Of a stretch of 64,000 bases of DNA, positions 7,957 through 23,029 are shown one piece after another. Source of the stretch: JAODBQ01 sp047602055 (GTDB taxonomy: Bacteria > Actinomycetota > Acidimicrobiia > Acidimicrobiales > Ilumatobacteraceae); the NCBI GenBank assembly GCA_047602055.1, contig JASGIG010000001.1:372001-436000 (forward strand), read 5' to 3'. Numbering within the stretch: the first letter of the stretch is position 1; the number at the start of each line of letters is the position of its first letter. The position numbers were made by a program, and so were the translations under genes. Below the pieces are notes generated by a model, which was given only the letters and a program-made list of their open reading frames with translations, did not search any database and was not told where the DNA came from.

Positions 7957-8277
7957 TCAGGACCGAGCGTCGTTCGAGGACGCCAGATCGAACGCCCAGG
8001 CGATCGCCGCGGCCAACTCCGGCTCCTGGTGATCGAGCAGTGACCCGATGCGCGTGCCCAGCGCGGCGCGGTCGACGGTGACGATGTTGTCGCAGTTGAC
8101 CACGCTCTCCTGATCGAGGCCGTTGTCGATACCGACCACCACCTCGGTGCGCAGGCCACGCACCCTGCTGGTGATCGGAGCGACCGTCACGCGAGTGAGG
8201 TGCTCGACGACGTGCGCCCGAGTCAGCACCAGCACCGGGCGGCGCTGGTCGAGCTGCGCCGTGAAGATCGGCCGCAC
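7957..8277 (-). CDS. mazF: MazF/PemK family toxin endoribonuclease
   Basis: Product is 106 aa from GTG 8277. MRPIFTAQLDQRRPVLVLTR, VTVAPITSRVRGLRTEVVV and VNCDNIVTVDRAALGTRIG match the PemK/MazF beta-barrel, with the conserved Arg in RPVLVLT, the T-S pair and the late CDN motif. MazF toxins cleave mRNA at short sequences and are neutralised by a cognate antitoxin. The start directly follows the antitoxin stop, so the pair forms one operon. All core motifs are present, so it looks functional. Confidence 0.9.
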   Translation of the reverse strand: MRPIFTAQLDQRRPVLVLTRAHVVEHLTRVTVAPITSRVRGLRTEVVVGIDNGLDQESVVNCDNIVTVDRAALGTRIGSLLDHQEPELAAAIAWAFDLASSNDARS

Positions 8278-8511
8278 TCAATCCTCGATCGGCTGACGCG
8301 CGGCCCAGGCAGCGAGCGCTGGCAGGCCGTCGGGATCGTCGCACGGCTGGCGCAGGATCTGCAGCTCGGCCTCGATCGCCAGCCGACGCAGCTCACGGGT
8401 CAGCACGGTGCGAATGAACTCGGTGCGGTTCCCCACGACGCCCCGGCGAACCTGATCGTCCAGTTCGGCGACGACGTCGTCGGGGAGCCGGACGGCGATC
8501 TGCGTGCTCAC
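8278..8511 (-). CDS. mazE: Ribbon-helix-helix antitoxin of the MazF toxin
   Basis: Product is 77 aa from GTG 8511 (VSTQIAVRLPDDVVAELDDQ). IAVRLPDDVVAELD...RTEFIRTVLTREL is a ribbon-helix-helix DNA-binding fold, and the C-terminal ~35 residues would wrap the toxin. Earlier in-frame starts would overlap the rpsG terminator region and look unconserved. Typical type II antitoxin: binds MazF and autorepresses the operon. RHH antitoxins paired with MazF are common in actinobacteria. Confidence 0.85.
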   Translation of the reverse strand: MSTQIAVRLPDDVVAELDDQVRRGVVGNRTEFIRTVLTRELRRLAIEAELQILRQPCDDPDGLPALAAWAARQPIED

Positions 8512-8578
8512 GGCGGCGTAGCGTATCCCGGAGCTGCACGACAGCGTGCATCCCGTCTCCATTGATCGTGAACCCAAC

Positions 8579-8616
8579 GCAAAAGGCCCCCGCCCGTGTC
8601 GGGCGGGGGCCTTTCA
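8579..8616 (-). terminator. rho-independent terminator of rpsL-rpsG
   Basis: A perfect 15-bp stem (AAAGGCCCCCGCCCG, 8582-8596) closes over a 3-base loop, and on the minus strand it is followed by TTTTGCG. It lies 12 bases after the rpsG stop. It ends the rpsL-rpsG transcript, so fusA and tuf do not follow here as they do in the classical str operon. Confidence 0.92.
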
Positions 8617-8626
8617 GATCCTCAGC

Positions 8627-9097
8627 TCACCAGCGGTAGTGGGCGAACGCCTTGTTGCTCTCGGCCATCTTCTGCATGTCGTCACGACGCTTGATCGACG
8701 CGCCGAGACCGTTGGCCGCGTCCATGATCTCGCCGGCCAGGCACTGCGCCATCGTCTTCTCGCGGCGGGCCCGGCTGAAGCCGACCAGCCAGCGGATGGC
8801 CAGCGTGTTGGCCCGCGGCGGGCGGACCTCGATGGGCACCTGGTAGGTGGCGCCACCGACGCGACGGCTCTTCACCTCGAGCGGCGGCTTGATGTTGTCG
8901 ACCGCCCGCTTCAGCGTGGCGATCGGCTCGCTGCCGGTCTTGTCCTCGACGATCTTCAGCGCGTCGTAGACGATCCGCTCGGCGAGCGAGCGCTTGCCGT
9001 GGAGCATGACCTTGTTGACGATCTTGGTGACGAGGGTCGAGCGGTAGATCGGGTCGGGCATCAGCTCACGACGCTGGGCGGGACCTTTGCGGGGCAT
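8627..9097 (-). CDS. rpsG: 30S ribosomal protein uS7
   Basis: Product is 156 aa, the standard length: MPRKGPAQRRELMPDPIYRS, KIVNKVMLHGKRSLAERIVY, GGATYQVPIEVRP and the C-terminal MAESNKAFAHYRW. Binds the 3' domain of 16S rRNA and nucleates assembly of the 30S head. Second gene of a two-gene rpsL-rpsG unit, 18 bases after rpsL, followed at once by a strong terminator. Confidence 0.98.
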   Translation of the reverse strand: MPRKGPAQRRELMPDPIYRSTLVTKIVNKVMLHGKRSLAERIVYDALKIVEDKTGSEPIATLKRAVDNIKPPLEVKSRRVGGATYQVPIEVRPPRANTLAIRWLVGFSRARREKTMAQCLAGEIMDAANGLGASIKRRDDMQKMAESNKAFAHYRW

Positions 9098-9115
9098 GTC
9101 AGCTCACTCTCTCGA

Positions 9116-9487
<372 letters not shown>

Positions 9488-9684
9488 GCGTCTACCGTTT
9501 CTTCGTCGCTCGACTGGCTCGCGCCGGCGGCTGCCTGCGCAGAGAACCCTGCAATGCTATGGCCGCTCGCGAGAAACCGGCAACCAGCATCCGCTGCGCC
9601 GCACACATGCCCTGCGGGACATGTGCCGACAGGTCTGATCCTCCGCTCACGGTGCCGTCATCCTGCCCCCATGGAGGCCGAACG

Positions 9685-10404
9685 ATGAGGCGGACACTGT
9701 CGAGGATCACCAGGATCACAAATGGATACAGCCTTCAGTTCGAGGGCTCCACGCTGGTCACCAACGTGTACGACCCTGTGCGCGTCGTTGGGTTTGCCTC
9801 GACCGTCGACGGAATGGCGGCGATCCTCGAAGAACTCCCCGAGCGGGATGCTCTGGTCGGCGAGAGCAGTGGGCAACTCTCCGAGTACCTCGTCACCGGT
9901 GCCGCTCTCGAGGCGCTCCGGTCACTCCCGGTCGCCCCTCCGAACGACAGAGTCTTCGCGAGCCGCAACTATCGACAGTTGATGGATCGCTTGGAGCGCG
10001 AGTTGGACGAGACGATCGAGCAACCTCCGCCGGCGCGCACCGGGACGTTGACGACCGATGGCACGTTCTTGACGATCGAGGTCGGCGAACGGCGCGAGCA
10101 CTTCGTGCTCGCCGAAGGTGGCCTGCCCGGGGTGGCGGCCGAACCGATCGTCGCTCCGGACGGCTCGTTGGTGCTCACCTTGAGCATGCCGGGCGGCGAG
10201 CAGCAAGCGTTCACCGTGGCCGGCACAAACGTCGTCTCAACTGAGAAGGCGCTTCTCATGCTGCGCAAGGCCACGCCCACCGCCACGATTGGGCCGGCCG
10301 CCGCGTTGCCGCCACCGAGCGCGCCACCCACCGAGGTAGCGACGACGTGGTGGGAGTCGCCACTCGACACAGCGACCGTGCGCCGCCCACGAGAGGAGCG
10401 CTGA
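9685..10404 (+). CDS. Hypothetical protein in an operon with a DUF2510 protein and Phd antitoxin
   Basis: Product is 239 aa from ATG 9685. Mixed alpha/beta sequence with no signal peptide or membrane segment: TNGYSLQFEGSTLVTNVYDP near the start, a Pro-rich spacer around residue 115 (EQPPPARTGTLTTDG), a second beta-rich part (EHFVLAEGGLPGVAAEP) and a Pro/Ala-rich tail. I do not recognise the family. The stop overlaps the next ATG (ATGA-type), which indicates co-translation with the downstream membrane protein. It is less extreme in GC than its neighbours, with several T- and A-ending codons, consistent with later acquisition. Confidence 0.55.
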   Translation: MRRTLSRITRITNGYSLQFEGSTLVTNVYDPVRVVGFASTVDGMAAILEELPERDALVGESSGQLSEYLVTGAALEALRSLPVAPPNDRVFASRNYRQLMDRLERELDETIEQPPPARTGTLTTDGTFLTIEVGERREHFVLAEGGLPGVAAEPIVAPDGSLVLTLSMPGGEQQAFTVAGTNVVSTEKALLMLRKATPTATIGPAAALPPPSAPPTEVATTWWESPLDTATVRRPREER

Positions 10405-10937
10405 TGGGCTCCGTCGTCGGCATCGTGTTGGTCGTCGCGCTGATCAACGGCGGGATCGGAGCGTTGATTGGCAGCTCGAAGGGCAAGACGTCTGACGGCT
10501 TCTGGTGGGGCTTCTTCCTCGGCCAGATCGGCTGGATCATCATCGCCGTCTCGAGATCGTCGGCCGAGCAGGACGCCCGGCACCTGATCCATGTCGAGCA
10601 GGAGCGGGCGCGGATGCTCGGCGTCCCTGCTCGGTACGCGGCGGTCCCTGCCCAGGCCGCCGAGGTCGGCCAGCAGGCGGTGCTGCCAGCACCAGCGCCC
10701 ACCTCGACCAACCCGCAGTGCTGGGCACATGACCCGTTCAGGAGGTTCCCGCTGCGCTACTGGGACGGTTGGCGCTGGACGCACCGAGTCGCCGACACCA
10801 CCCGCCACGAGGCCGTCGACGAGATCACGCCGGAGCTGCTGACCGCGGCGCCGCGACGAGCGTGCCCGCTCGACCAACCTCACCTGACACCCGCCAAGCG
10901 AGGATCGACCAGTCCGCCGACTCGTCTGAACCGATGA
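10404..10937 (+). CDS. Membrane protein with C-terminal DUF2510 domain
   Basis: Product is 177 aa from ATG 10404. Two N-terminal hydrophobic segments (VVGIVLVVALINGGIGALIG and FWWGFFLGQIGWIIIAV) are followed by an acidic/basic helical linker and a DUF2510 motif, DPFRRFPLRYWDGWRWTHRV (usual form: DPxGxxxxRYWDGxxWTxxV). DUF2510 occurs next to membrane segments in many actinobacterial proteins; its role is unknown. Translation is coupled on both sides: the start overlaps the previous stop and its stop overlaps the Phd ATG. Confidence 0.65.
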   Translation: MGSVVGIVLVVALINGGIGALIGSSKGKTSDGFWWGFFLGQIGWIIIAVSRSSAEQDARHLIHVEQERARMLGVPARYAAVPAQAAEVGQQAVLPAPAPTSTNPQCWAHDPFRRFPLRYWDGWRWTHRVADTTRHEAVDEITPELLTAAPRRACPLDQPHLTPAKRGSTSPPTRLNR

Positions 10938-11167
10938 CGACAGTCGGCGCGTACGAAGCCAAGACCCACCTGTCGCGCCTCCTCGACGAGGTCGAAGCCG
11001 GCGCGACGGTGACGATCACCCGCCACGGACACCCCATCGCTCGGCTGGTGCCGGCAGCATCGGCGATGTCGCGCTCGGACGCCATCGACGCGTTGCGCAC
11101 GTTCCGAGCAGGCCGCCCCGCCAGCCGGGACGAGATCCCCTGCACGGTGGCCGACGGCCGGGCTTGA
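10934..11167 (+). CDS. Phd/YefM family antitoxin
   Basis: Product is 77 aa from ATG 10934: TVGAYEAKTHLSRLLDEVEA, then GATVTITRHGHPIARLVPA, the textbook Phd/YefM N-terminal fold. The C-terminal ~30 residues (FRAGRPASRDEI) are the toxin-contact tail. The stop overlaps the ATG of a vapC-like gene, the normal antitoxin-toxin arrangement. The toxin is broken, so this antitoxin is orphaned, though it may still bind DNA or cross-neutralise. Confidence 0.9.
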   Translation: MTTVGAYEAKTHLSRLLDEVEAGATVTITRHGHPIARLVPAASAMSRSDAIDALRTFRAGRPASRDEIPCTVADGRA

Positions 11168-11395
11168 TGGCGCTCGTCGTCGACGCGTCGCTGACGCTGA
11201 CGCTGACGCTGACGCTGACATGGTGCTTCGACGACGAAGCCGACGACCTTGCCGAATCGGAGCCCTCCATCGCCTGACGTCGTACGACGCCGGCTACCTC
11301 GAGCTCGCCGACCGCCTGGGCGCGACGCTCGCCACCTTCGACGCCGACCTCGCCGCAGCCGCCCGAGCTGCGGGCGTCAATGTGATCGGAGTTTG
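11167..11395 (+). pseudogene. VapC toxin remnant with internal deletion and hexamer expansion
   Basis: The frame opens at ATG 11167 with MALVVDASLTLTLTLTLTWC, which keeps the PIN-domain first Asp. The Leu-Thr run comes from five CTGACG-type units at 11191-11220. After WCFDDEADDLAES the frame ends at a TGA near 11277, and the C-terminal part of a PIN domain (LTSYDAGYLELADRLGATLA, FDADLAAAARAAGVNVIG) continues in another frame to 11395. Roughly 70 central residues with the remaining acidic catalytic positions are missing. The toxin must be inactive. Confidence 0.85.
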
Positions 11396-11445
11396 AGTCA
11401 GCGCACAAACGGACGTGCACGTTTGTGTGGTGACACAAAACCCGG
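11391..11445. repeat. Palindromic repeat D, copy 4
   Basis: GTCAGCGCACAAAC at 11397-11410 is inverted at about 11420-11434 (GTTTGTGTGGTGAC, 12 of 14 matching) around a GGACGTGCAC centre. The sequence closely matches three copies at 39863-40053. It starts at the very end of the vapC remnant. Confidence 0.65.
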
Positions 11446-11468
11446 AGCTGGTCCAGGCGGTCCCGGGG

Positions 11469-12215
11469 TCAGCGCGATTGCACGCCGGGGAAGGGGCACG
11501 GGGACGAGCCGGTGACGATCATCTCGGCGAGGGCGTCGCCGGCGGCCGGGGCGATCGTCAGGCCGGCGGCGCCGTAGCCGGTGGCCACGAACATGCCGTC
11601 GCGGCCGGCGAGCGCGCCGAGCGACGGCAGCCCCGCCGGCGCCAGCGGGCGCAAACCGACACGGGTCTCCAGGATGGTGCGTCGCCCAGGCCGGGGGCCA
11701 GCGCCAGCGCGTCGTCGAGCACCGTGCGCCGACCGACGGCCGTCACCAGCCCGGCGCACAGCAGGCGCCGGTCGACGCGCCCGCCGCCCTCGATCCACAG
11801 CCCGTCGAGGTCGCCGCGCAGCGGCGGGAACCGCTCGACCAGCTCGTCGCCGGTCAGCCGGGTGACGGCGCCCATCTCCGGTGCGCTCGGCCGGCGGATC
11901 TCCAACCGTGCCGCCACGGCATGGATGTCGTCGACGTCGAGGCTGACGACAGGGCCTCGGTGCGCCGGTAGCCGAGGTCGTCGATGCCGAGCTCGGCCAG
12001 CGCCGCGACGAGCGACGGGTGGAACGCTGCACCGCGGGCGTAGAGGTCCTAGAACGGGCCGGTCACGGCCAGCTCCACGGCTCGAGGATCCCGGCGCCGG
12101 CCGCCGTCGCCTGCCCGCCGTGGACCGCGTCGACGGCGGTCATCTGCGCGCCGCGCCAACCGAACGCCACCGACATCCCGGCAATCCCGCCGACCACCAC
12201 GACTCGCATCGTCAT
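11469..12215 (-). pseudogene. Decayed FAD-dependent oxidoreductase (DAO family)
   Basis: The pieces read MTMRVVVVGGIAGMSVAFGW (a shortened Rossmann motif), a stop after GILEPWSWP, then LVAALAELGIDDLGYRRTE in another frame, then RLTGDELVERFPPLRGDLDG in a third, and finally ETRVGLRPLAPAGLPSLGAL with MFVATGYGAAGLTIAPAAGD. The C-terminal ATGYGAAGLT segment is the family's second FAD-contact motif. At least one in-frame stop, several frameshifts and a loss in the glycine-rich loop mean it cannot be functional. Intact homologues oxidise amino acids or glycine (DadA/ThiO-like). The substrate of the ancestor cannot be told. Confidence 0.85.
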
Positions 12216-12251
12216 CGCGCCAGTCTCGTGCAGGCCGGCCGTCGCCGTCGC

Positions 12252-12695
12252 TCAGGATCCGCCCAGGCCCAGTCGCCCGCGGAAGTCGGGGGTCGCCGGG
12301 TCGAGGTGGGTGACGCCATCGAGCCCGGCGAACGCGCGATCGGCTGATGCCAACGCCGTGAGGTGTGGGCGGCGCTGGGCGACGGCAGCAAGAACCGCGT
12401 CGAAGGCGCCGAGCGACGGGCGTTGCTCGAACAGCTCGAGGCCACGGGCAAGGTCGTCGCCATCGACGGCCACGAGCGGCGCGAGCAGATCGGCGTACCG
12501 GCGGGCGATGCCGGCGGCGTCGGTCCGCGTTCGGCGACGGGCGCGGACGTGGGTGAACTCCTGGATCACCTCGACGGTCGTGGTCGCAGCGACACGACCG
12601 TCTCCGATGGCCTCGACCAACGCACGGCACGGGGCTCGGAGCCGATCCTCGTCACCGACGGCGTAGACGAGGATCGTCGTGTCGAGCAGGATCAC
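12252..12695 (-). CDS. vapC: PIN-domain toxin VapC
   Basis: Product is 147 aa: MILLDTTILVYAVGDEDRLR carries the first PIN Asp, TTTVEVIQEFTHV the conserved Glu, and LGAFDAVLAAVAQRR with LASADRAFAGLDGV the later acidic residues. Length is at the upper end of VapC. VapC toxins are Mg2+-dependent RNases, often tRNA-specific. The start overlaps the antitoxin stop (ATGA at 12692-12695). All catalytic positions seem present. Confidence 0.9.
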   Translation of the reverse strand: MILLDTTILVYAVGDEDRLRAPCRALVEAIGDGRVAATTTVEVIQEFTHVRARRRTRTDAAGIARRYADLLAPLVAVDGDDLARGLELFEQRPSLGAFDAVLAAVAQRRPHLTALASADRAFAGLDGVTHLDPATPDFRGRLGLGGS

Positions 12696-12943
12696 CGTCG
12701 GCGCGCCCGCAGCTCGTCGAGCTCGACGCGCAGTCCGTCGACCGGCGGCACCTGCATCGGCTCGGCGGCCAGGACGGCGGCTGCCGCAGCCGCACGACGG
12801 TCGGCCGCTGCCGGGAAGGCGAGGTCGATCGCCTCGCGAACGAGCGTGGCCACCGACGTGCCCCGGCTGGCCGCGGCACGCTCGAGCCGCTGTCGCTGAC
12901 CAGCGTCGATCAGCACCTGCAATCGCTCGGACTTCATGCTCAT
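12692..12943 (-). CDS. vapB: VapB-type ribbon-helix-helix antitoxin
   Basis: Product is 83 aa: MSMKSERLQVLIDAGQRQRL followed by AAASRGTSVATLVREAIDLA, an RHH/Arc-type DNA-binding region, then an Ala-rich helix and a basic tail that should contact VapC. Translationally coupled to vapC by a 4-base overlap. Expected to autorepress the operon. Confidence 0.85.
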   Translation of the reverse strand: MSMKSERLQVLIDAGQRQRLERAAASRGTSVATLVREAIDLAFPAAADRRAAAAAAVLAAEPMQVPPVDGLRVELDELRARRR

Positions 12944-12988
12944 GCTACAGCATGCTAGTGCTGCGGGGTGGTCGTCGCGCCGTGCCCG

Positions 12989-13378
12989 TCACGTCGACGC
13001 CAGCGGGTTGCGCCAGCGCAGCCCTGGGAACCTCGCGAAGTCGCCGTCGGCCGACATCAGCTCCACCCCGCGCTGGATGGCCAGCGCAGCAAGCTGCCCG
13101 TCGGTGACCAGGTTGCCGGTGATCGGCACCTGCTGGTTCAGCGCGCCGTACACCCGGGCGGTCGCCTCGTCGGCGGCCGGCACCCAGACCGGCGGGGCTG
13201 CCAGCCATGCCTCGACGTAGTCCCACGCCTGCGCCGCCGTGAGCGGCCCCGCGCACTGACGCGTGGATGGCTGCTGATCCGCAGGAACGCCCCGATCGTC
13301 TGCCACGGCAAGCCAACTGCGACATCCCCGTTCAGGGTCTCCTCCAACCCACCCGTAGCATCATGATGCGCCCCGCCT
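12989..13378 (-). pseudogene. PIN-domain (VapC) fragment, frameshifted
   Basis: Two frames together give one PIN protein lacking its start: HHDATGGLEETLNGDVAVGL, PWQTIGAFLRISSHPRV, then after a shift near 13260 GPLTAAQAWDYVEAWLAAPP and LVTDGQLAALAIQRGVELMS with a C-terminal RFPGLRWRNPLAST. The N-terminal strand with the first catalytic Asp (normally LLDANVLLYA) is absent, and a TGA lies just upstream in frame. No antitoxin is left beside it. The 3' part could still start at an internal codon, but would be inactive. Confidence 0.8.
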
Positions 13379-13403
13379 GAGCTGGTGTTCGGTCACCAAA
13401 ACG

Positions 13404-13444
13404 TGTCAGGGCCCGACCGGAATCGTTCCGGTCGGGCCCTGACG
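13404..13444 (-). terminator. rho-independent terminator of the rpoBC operon
   Basis: A 17-bp perfect stem (TCAGGGCCCGACCGGAA, 13406-13422, inverted at 13426-13442) with a TCG loop lies 15 bases after the rpoC stop. On the minus strand it is followed by CACGTTTTGG, a short T-run. Confidence 0.9.
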
Positions 13445-13457
13445 TGAACGCCGTACG

Positions 13458-17360
<3,903 letters not shown>

Positions 17361-17374
17361 GTTGTTCGCCTTCC

Positions 17375-21031
<3,657 letters not shown>

Positions 21032-21396
21032 GGCTACTCCTTCTCGGCGGGCGACTGGGGGGTGCGCAGGAGCGCTGCGCCAGGCATCGGGGCGCGACAG
21101 GTCACAGGCACTGAGAAGTGGCGACCAACGACACGCACGGCAACCGGCAAGCCTAATGGGAGAGAGCGCAGAACGTCAACCGCCCTGGGCAACGACCCGG
21201 GCAGGAGTCCGTGGGCGCACAGGGTACGGCCGTTCGCCCGGAAAAGTCAAGGACCTCACACGGGGGGCGCTGCCCCCGTGGACCCCCCGGTCGCGCAGAA
21301 GCCCGCGGCGCGGGTCGTGCGCCACGGGCTTCTCGTGCTGATCGGTCGGGCGGAGCCCGGCCGACGGGGGTTCACGGGGGCGGAGCCCCCCGTGGG
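21032..21396 (-). promoter_or_regulatory. rplL-rpoB intercistronic region with three hairpins
   Basis: No gene is seen. Three stem-loops follow rplL: 21373-21394 (CACGGGGG/CCCCCCGTG, 3 bases after the rplL stop), 21297-21333 (AGAAGCCCG/CGGGCTTCT) and 21259-21280 (CACGGGGG/CCCCCGTG). The first and last share arm sequence, so alternative pairing is possible. In other bacteria this region holds an attenuator or processing site that sets the ratio of L7/L12 to RNA polymerase; the same role here is inference. Confidence 0.55.
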
Positions 21397-21786
21397 TCAC
21401 TTGACCTCGACGGTGGCGCCGGCCTCTTCGAGCTTGGCCTTGGCGGCGTCGGCGGCCTCCTTGTTGGCCTTCTCGAGCACCGGCTTCGGGGCGGCGTCGA
21501 CGAGGTCCTTGGCCTCCTTCAGGCCCAGGCTGGTCAGCTCGCGCACGACCTTGATGACCTGGATCTTCTGGGCGCCGGCGGAGGTGAGGACGACGTCGAA
21601 CTCGTCCTTCTCCTCCTCGGCCGGGGCGGCGGCCCCGCCACCGGCGGGCGCGCCGGCGGCAGCGACGGCGACCGGGGCCGCGGCGGTGACGCCGAACTTC
21701 TCCTCGAACGCGTCGAGCAGCTCCTTGAGCTCGATCACGGTCAGGTTGGCGATGGAATCGAGGATCTCTTCCTTCGTTGCGGGCAT
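21397..21786 (-). CDS. rplL: 50S ribosomal protein bL12 (L7/L12)
   Basis: Product is 129 aa from ATG 21786 (an upstream TTG is also in frame): MPATKEEILDSIANLTVIEL is the N-terminal dimerisation domain, an Ala/Gly/Pro hinge follows (VAAAGAPAGGGAAAPAEEEK), then FDVVLTSAGAQKIQVIKVVR and GLKEAKDLVDAAPKPVLE, the factor-binding domain. Multi-copy stalk protein that recruits EF-Tu and EF-G. It lies after rplJ, as usual. Confidence 0.98.
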   Translation of the reverse strand: MPATKEEILDSIANLTVIELKELLDAFEEKFGVTAAAPVAVAAAGAPAGGGAAAPAEEEKDEFDVVLTSAGAQKIQVIKVVRELTSLGLKEAKDLVDAAPKPVLEKANKEAADAAKAKLEEAGATVEVK

Positions 21787-21818
21787 TTGACTACTCAACT
21801 TTCTGGGTGAATCTGTGG

Positions 21819-21863
21819 GCCCGCCGCCTGGGAGGCGGCGGGCCGGCCGTTACCGGCCGGCAC
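21819..21863 (-). promoter_or_regulatory. rplJ-rplL intercistronic hairpins
   Basis: Two strong GC stems lie just upstream of rplL within the 160-base rplJ-rplL gap: GCCCGCCGCC at 21819-21828 pairing with 21834-21843, and GCCGGCCG at about 21842-21849 pairing with CCGGCCGGC ending near 21861. They may raise rplL expression relative to rplJ, as L12 is needed in several copies per ribosome; this is inference. Confidence 0.5.
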
Positions 21864-21946
21864 GTCTGTGGTGGGTTCGTTCGGATCTCACAACCTCGCC
21901 CACGTTCTCGTGGCGCTCGGCGTGGTGCCCGGGTTCGGCAGCCGGG

Positions 21947-22474
21947 TCAGGCCGCTTCTTTCTGATCGACGAGGGCCTTGAGGCCGTAGGCGAAGTTGCG
22001 CGGCAGCGCCTGCAACAGGCCGGCCGTCTTGACCAGCGGCGCCTGCAGGGCACCGGCGAACTTGGCCAGCAGCACCTCGCGGCTGGGCAGATCGGCGAGC
22101 GCCTCGACGTCCTTGGCGGACATCGCCTTGCCGGACATCGCACCGCCCTTGACGATCAACAGCGGGTTGGTCCGGGCTGCGTCGCGCAGCACCTTGGCCA
22201 CCGCCGCAGCGTCGCCGCTGACGAAGGCCAGGGCCGTCGGGCCGACCATCAGGTCGGCGAGACCGGCAACGCCGGCGTTGTCGGCGGCGAAGCGGGCCAG
22301 GGTGTTCTTGTACACCTTGTACTCGCCGCCCTGGTCGCGCAGCTGACGGCGCAGGCCGGCCAGCTGGCCGACCTTCATGCCGCGGTACTCGGTGACGATG
22401 ACGGCGTCGGCTGCCTGCAGCTTCTGCGTGATCTCGTCGACGACCGCGACCTTCTCCGCACGGGGGTTCTCCAT
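21947..22474 (-). CDS. rplJ: 50S ribosomal protein uL10
   Basis: Product is 175 aa from ATG 22474 (MENPRAEKVAVVDEITQKLQ), preceded by a GAGGAGGAG ribosome-binding site. VIVTEYRGMKVGQLAGLRRQ and YKVYKNTLARFAADNAGV are the rRNA-binding domain; the C-terminal helix that carries L12 dimers ends in FAYGLKALVDQKEA. It is the stalk base and, in many bacteria, autoregulates its own operon through the leader upstream. Confidence 0.97.
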   Translation of the reverse strand: MENPRAEKVAVVDEITQKLQAADAVIVTEYRGMKVGQLAGLRRQLRDQGGEYKVYKNTLARFAADNAGVAGLADLMVGPTALAFVSGDAAAVAKVLRDAARTNPLLIVKGGAMSGKAMSAKDVEALADLPSREVLLAKFAGALQAPLVKTAGLLQALPRNFAYGLKALVDQKEAA

Positions 22475-22489
22475 GTGGTTCTCCTCCTC

Positions 22490-22620
22490 TCGCTTCCACT
22501 CGTGGGTGCTCGCATGTACGGCGAGCACCACGAGGAGCGAGGCGGGAGCGATCCCACGCACACGTTCCCAGCAGCATCCACCTCGGCTGGCGCCCTTCGG
22601 GCATTACCCACGTGCTGTGG
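22490..22620 (-). ncRNA. L10 leader (ribosomal protein autoregulatory RNA)
   Basis: On the minus strand upstream of rplJ the sequence reads GTAATGCCCGAAGGGCGCCA, then GCCGAGGTGGATGCTGCTGG and later GATCGCTCCCGCC, a pattern like the L10-L12 leader known from many bacteria, including the CGAAGGGCGCCAGCCGAGG core. Excess L10-(L12)4 would bind here and repress rplJ-rplL. The structure was judged by eye only. Confidence 0.65.
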
Positions 22621-22725
22621 ACCAACGGTCTTCGGCGAGCAACCGGTTGTCGGTTGTGACGGCAGACGACGCTACCGGACGCGGTCCAGGAAGTGAGCCG
22701 CTGGCGCTTCGATTCCCGTACCGCG

Positions 22726-23025
22726 TCAAGCCGGGAGCTGGTACTGCACCGCGGCACGCTCGGCGAGGATCGGGCGGATCCGCTCGGCGATCACGGCGAC
22801 GTGCGCCGGGTGGGTGGCGTAGGCGCGGTAGCCGTCGGCGTCGTCGCAGTCGGCGACGACGGCCAGGTCGAAGTTGCCGTCGCTGATCCCAACGTCCGCA
22901 CCGAACACGTAGCTGCGCAGCTCGGGGATCTGCGCCGGCAGCGTGGCCAGTCCGTCGACCACGGCCTGACGCTGCTCGGCGGTGGCCTCGGGAACGAACT
23001 TCAACAGGACGACGTGGCGCAGCAT
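22726..23025 (-). CDS. Dabb (stress-responsive alpha/beta barrel) family protein
   Basis: Product is 99 aa from ATG 23025: MLRHVVLLKFVPEATAEQRQ, then LPAQIPELRSYVFGADVGIS and DGNFDLAVVADCDDADGYRA, with YATHPAHVAVI near the end. This is the full Dabb dimeric ferredoxin-like fold with its HPxH-type segment. Members act in stress responses or as small oxygenase/cyclase-like enzymes; the substrate is unknown here. It follows the SDR gene by 4 bases, so the two are cotranscribed. Confidence 0.88.
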   Translation of the reverse strand: MLRHVVLLKFVPEATAEQRQAVVDGLATLPAQIPELRSYVFGADVGISDGNFDLAVVADCDDADGYRAYATHPAHVAVIAERIRPILAERAAVQYQLPA

Positions 23026-23029
23026 CGCC

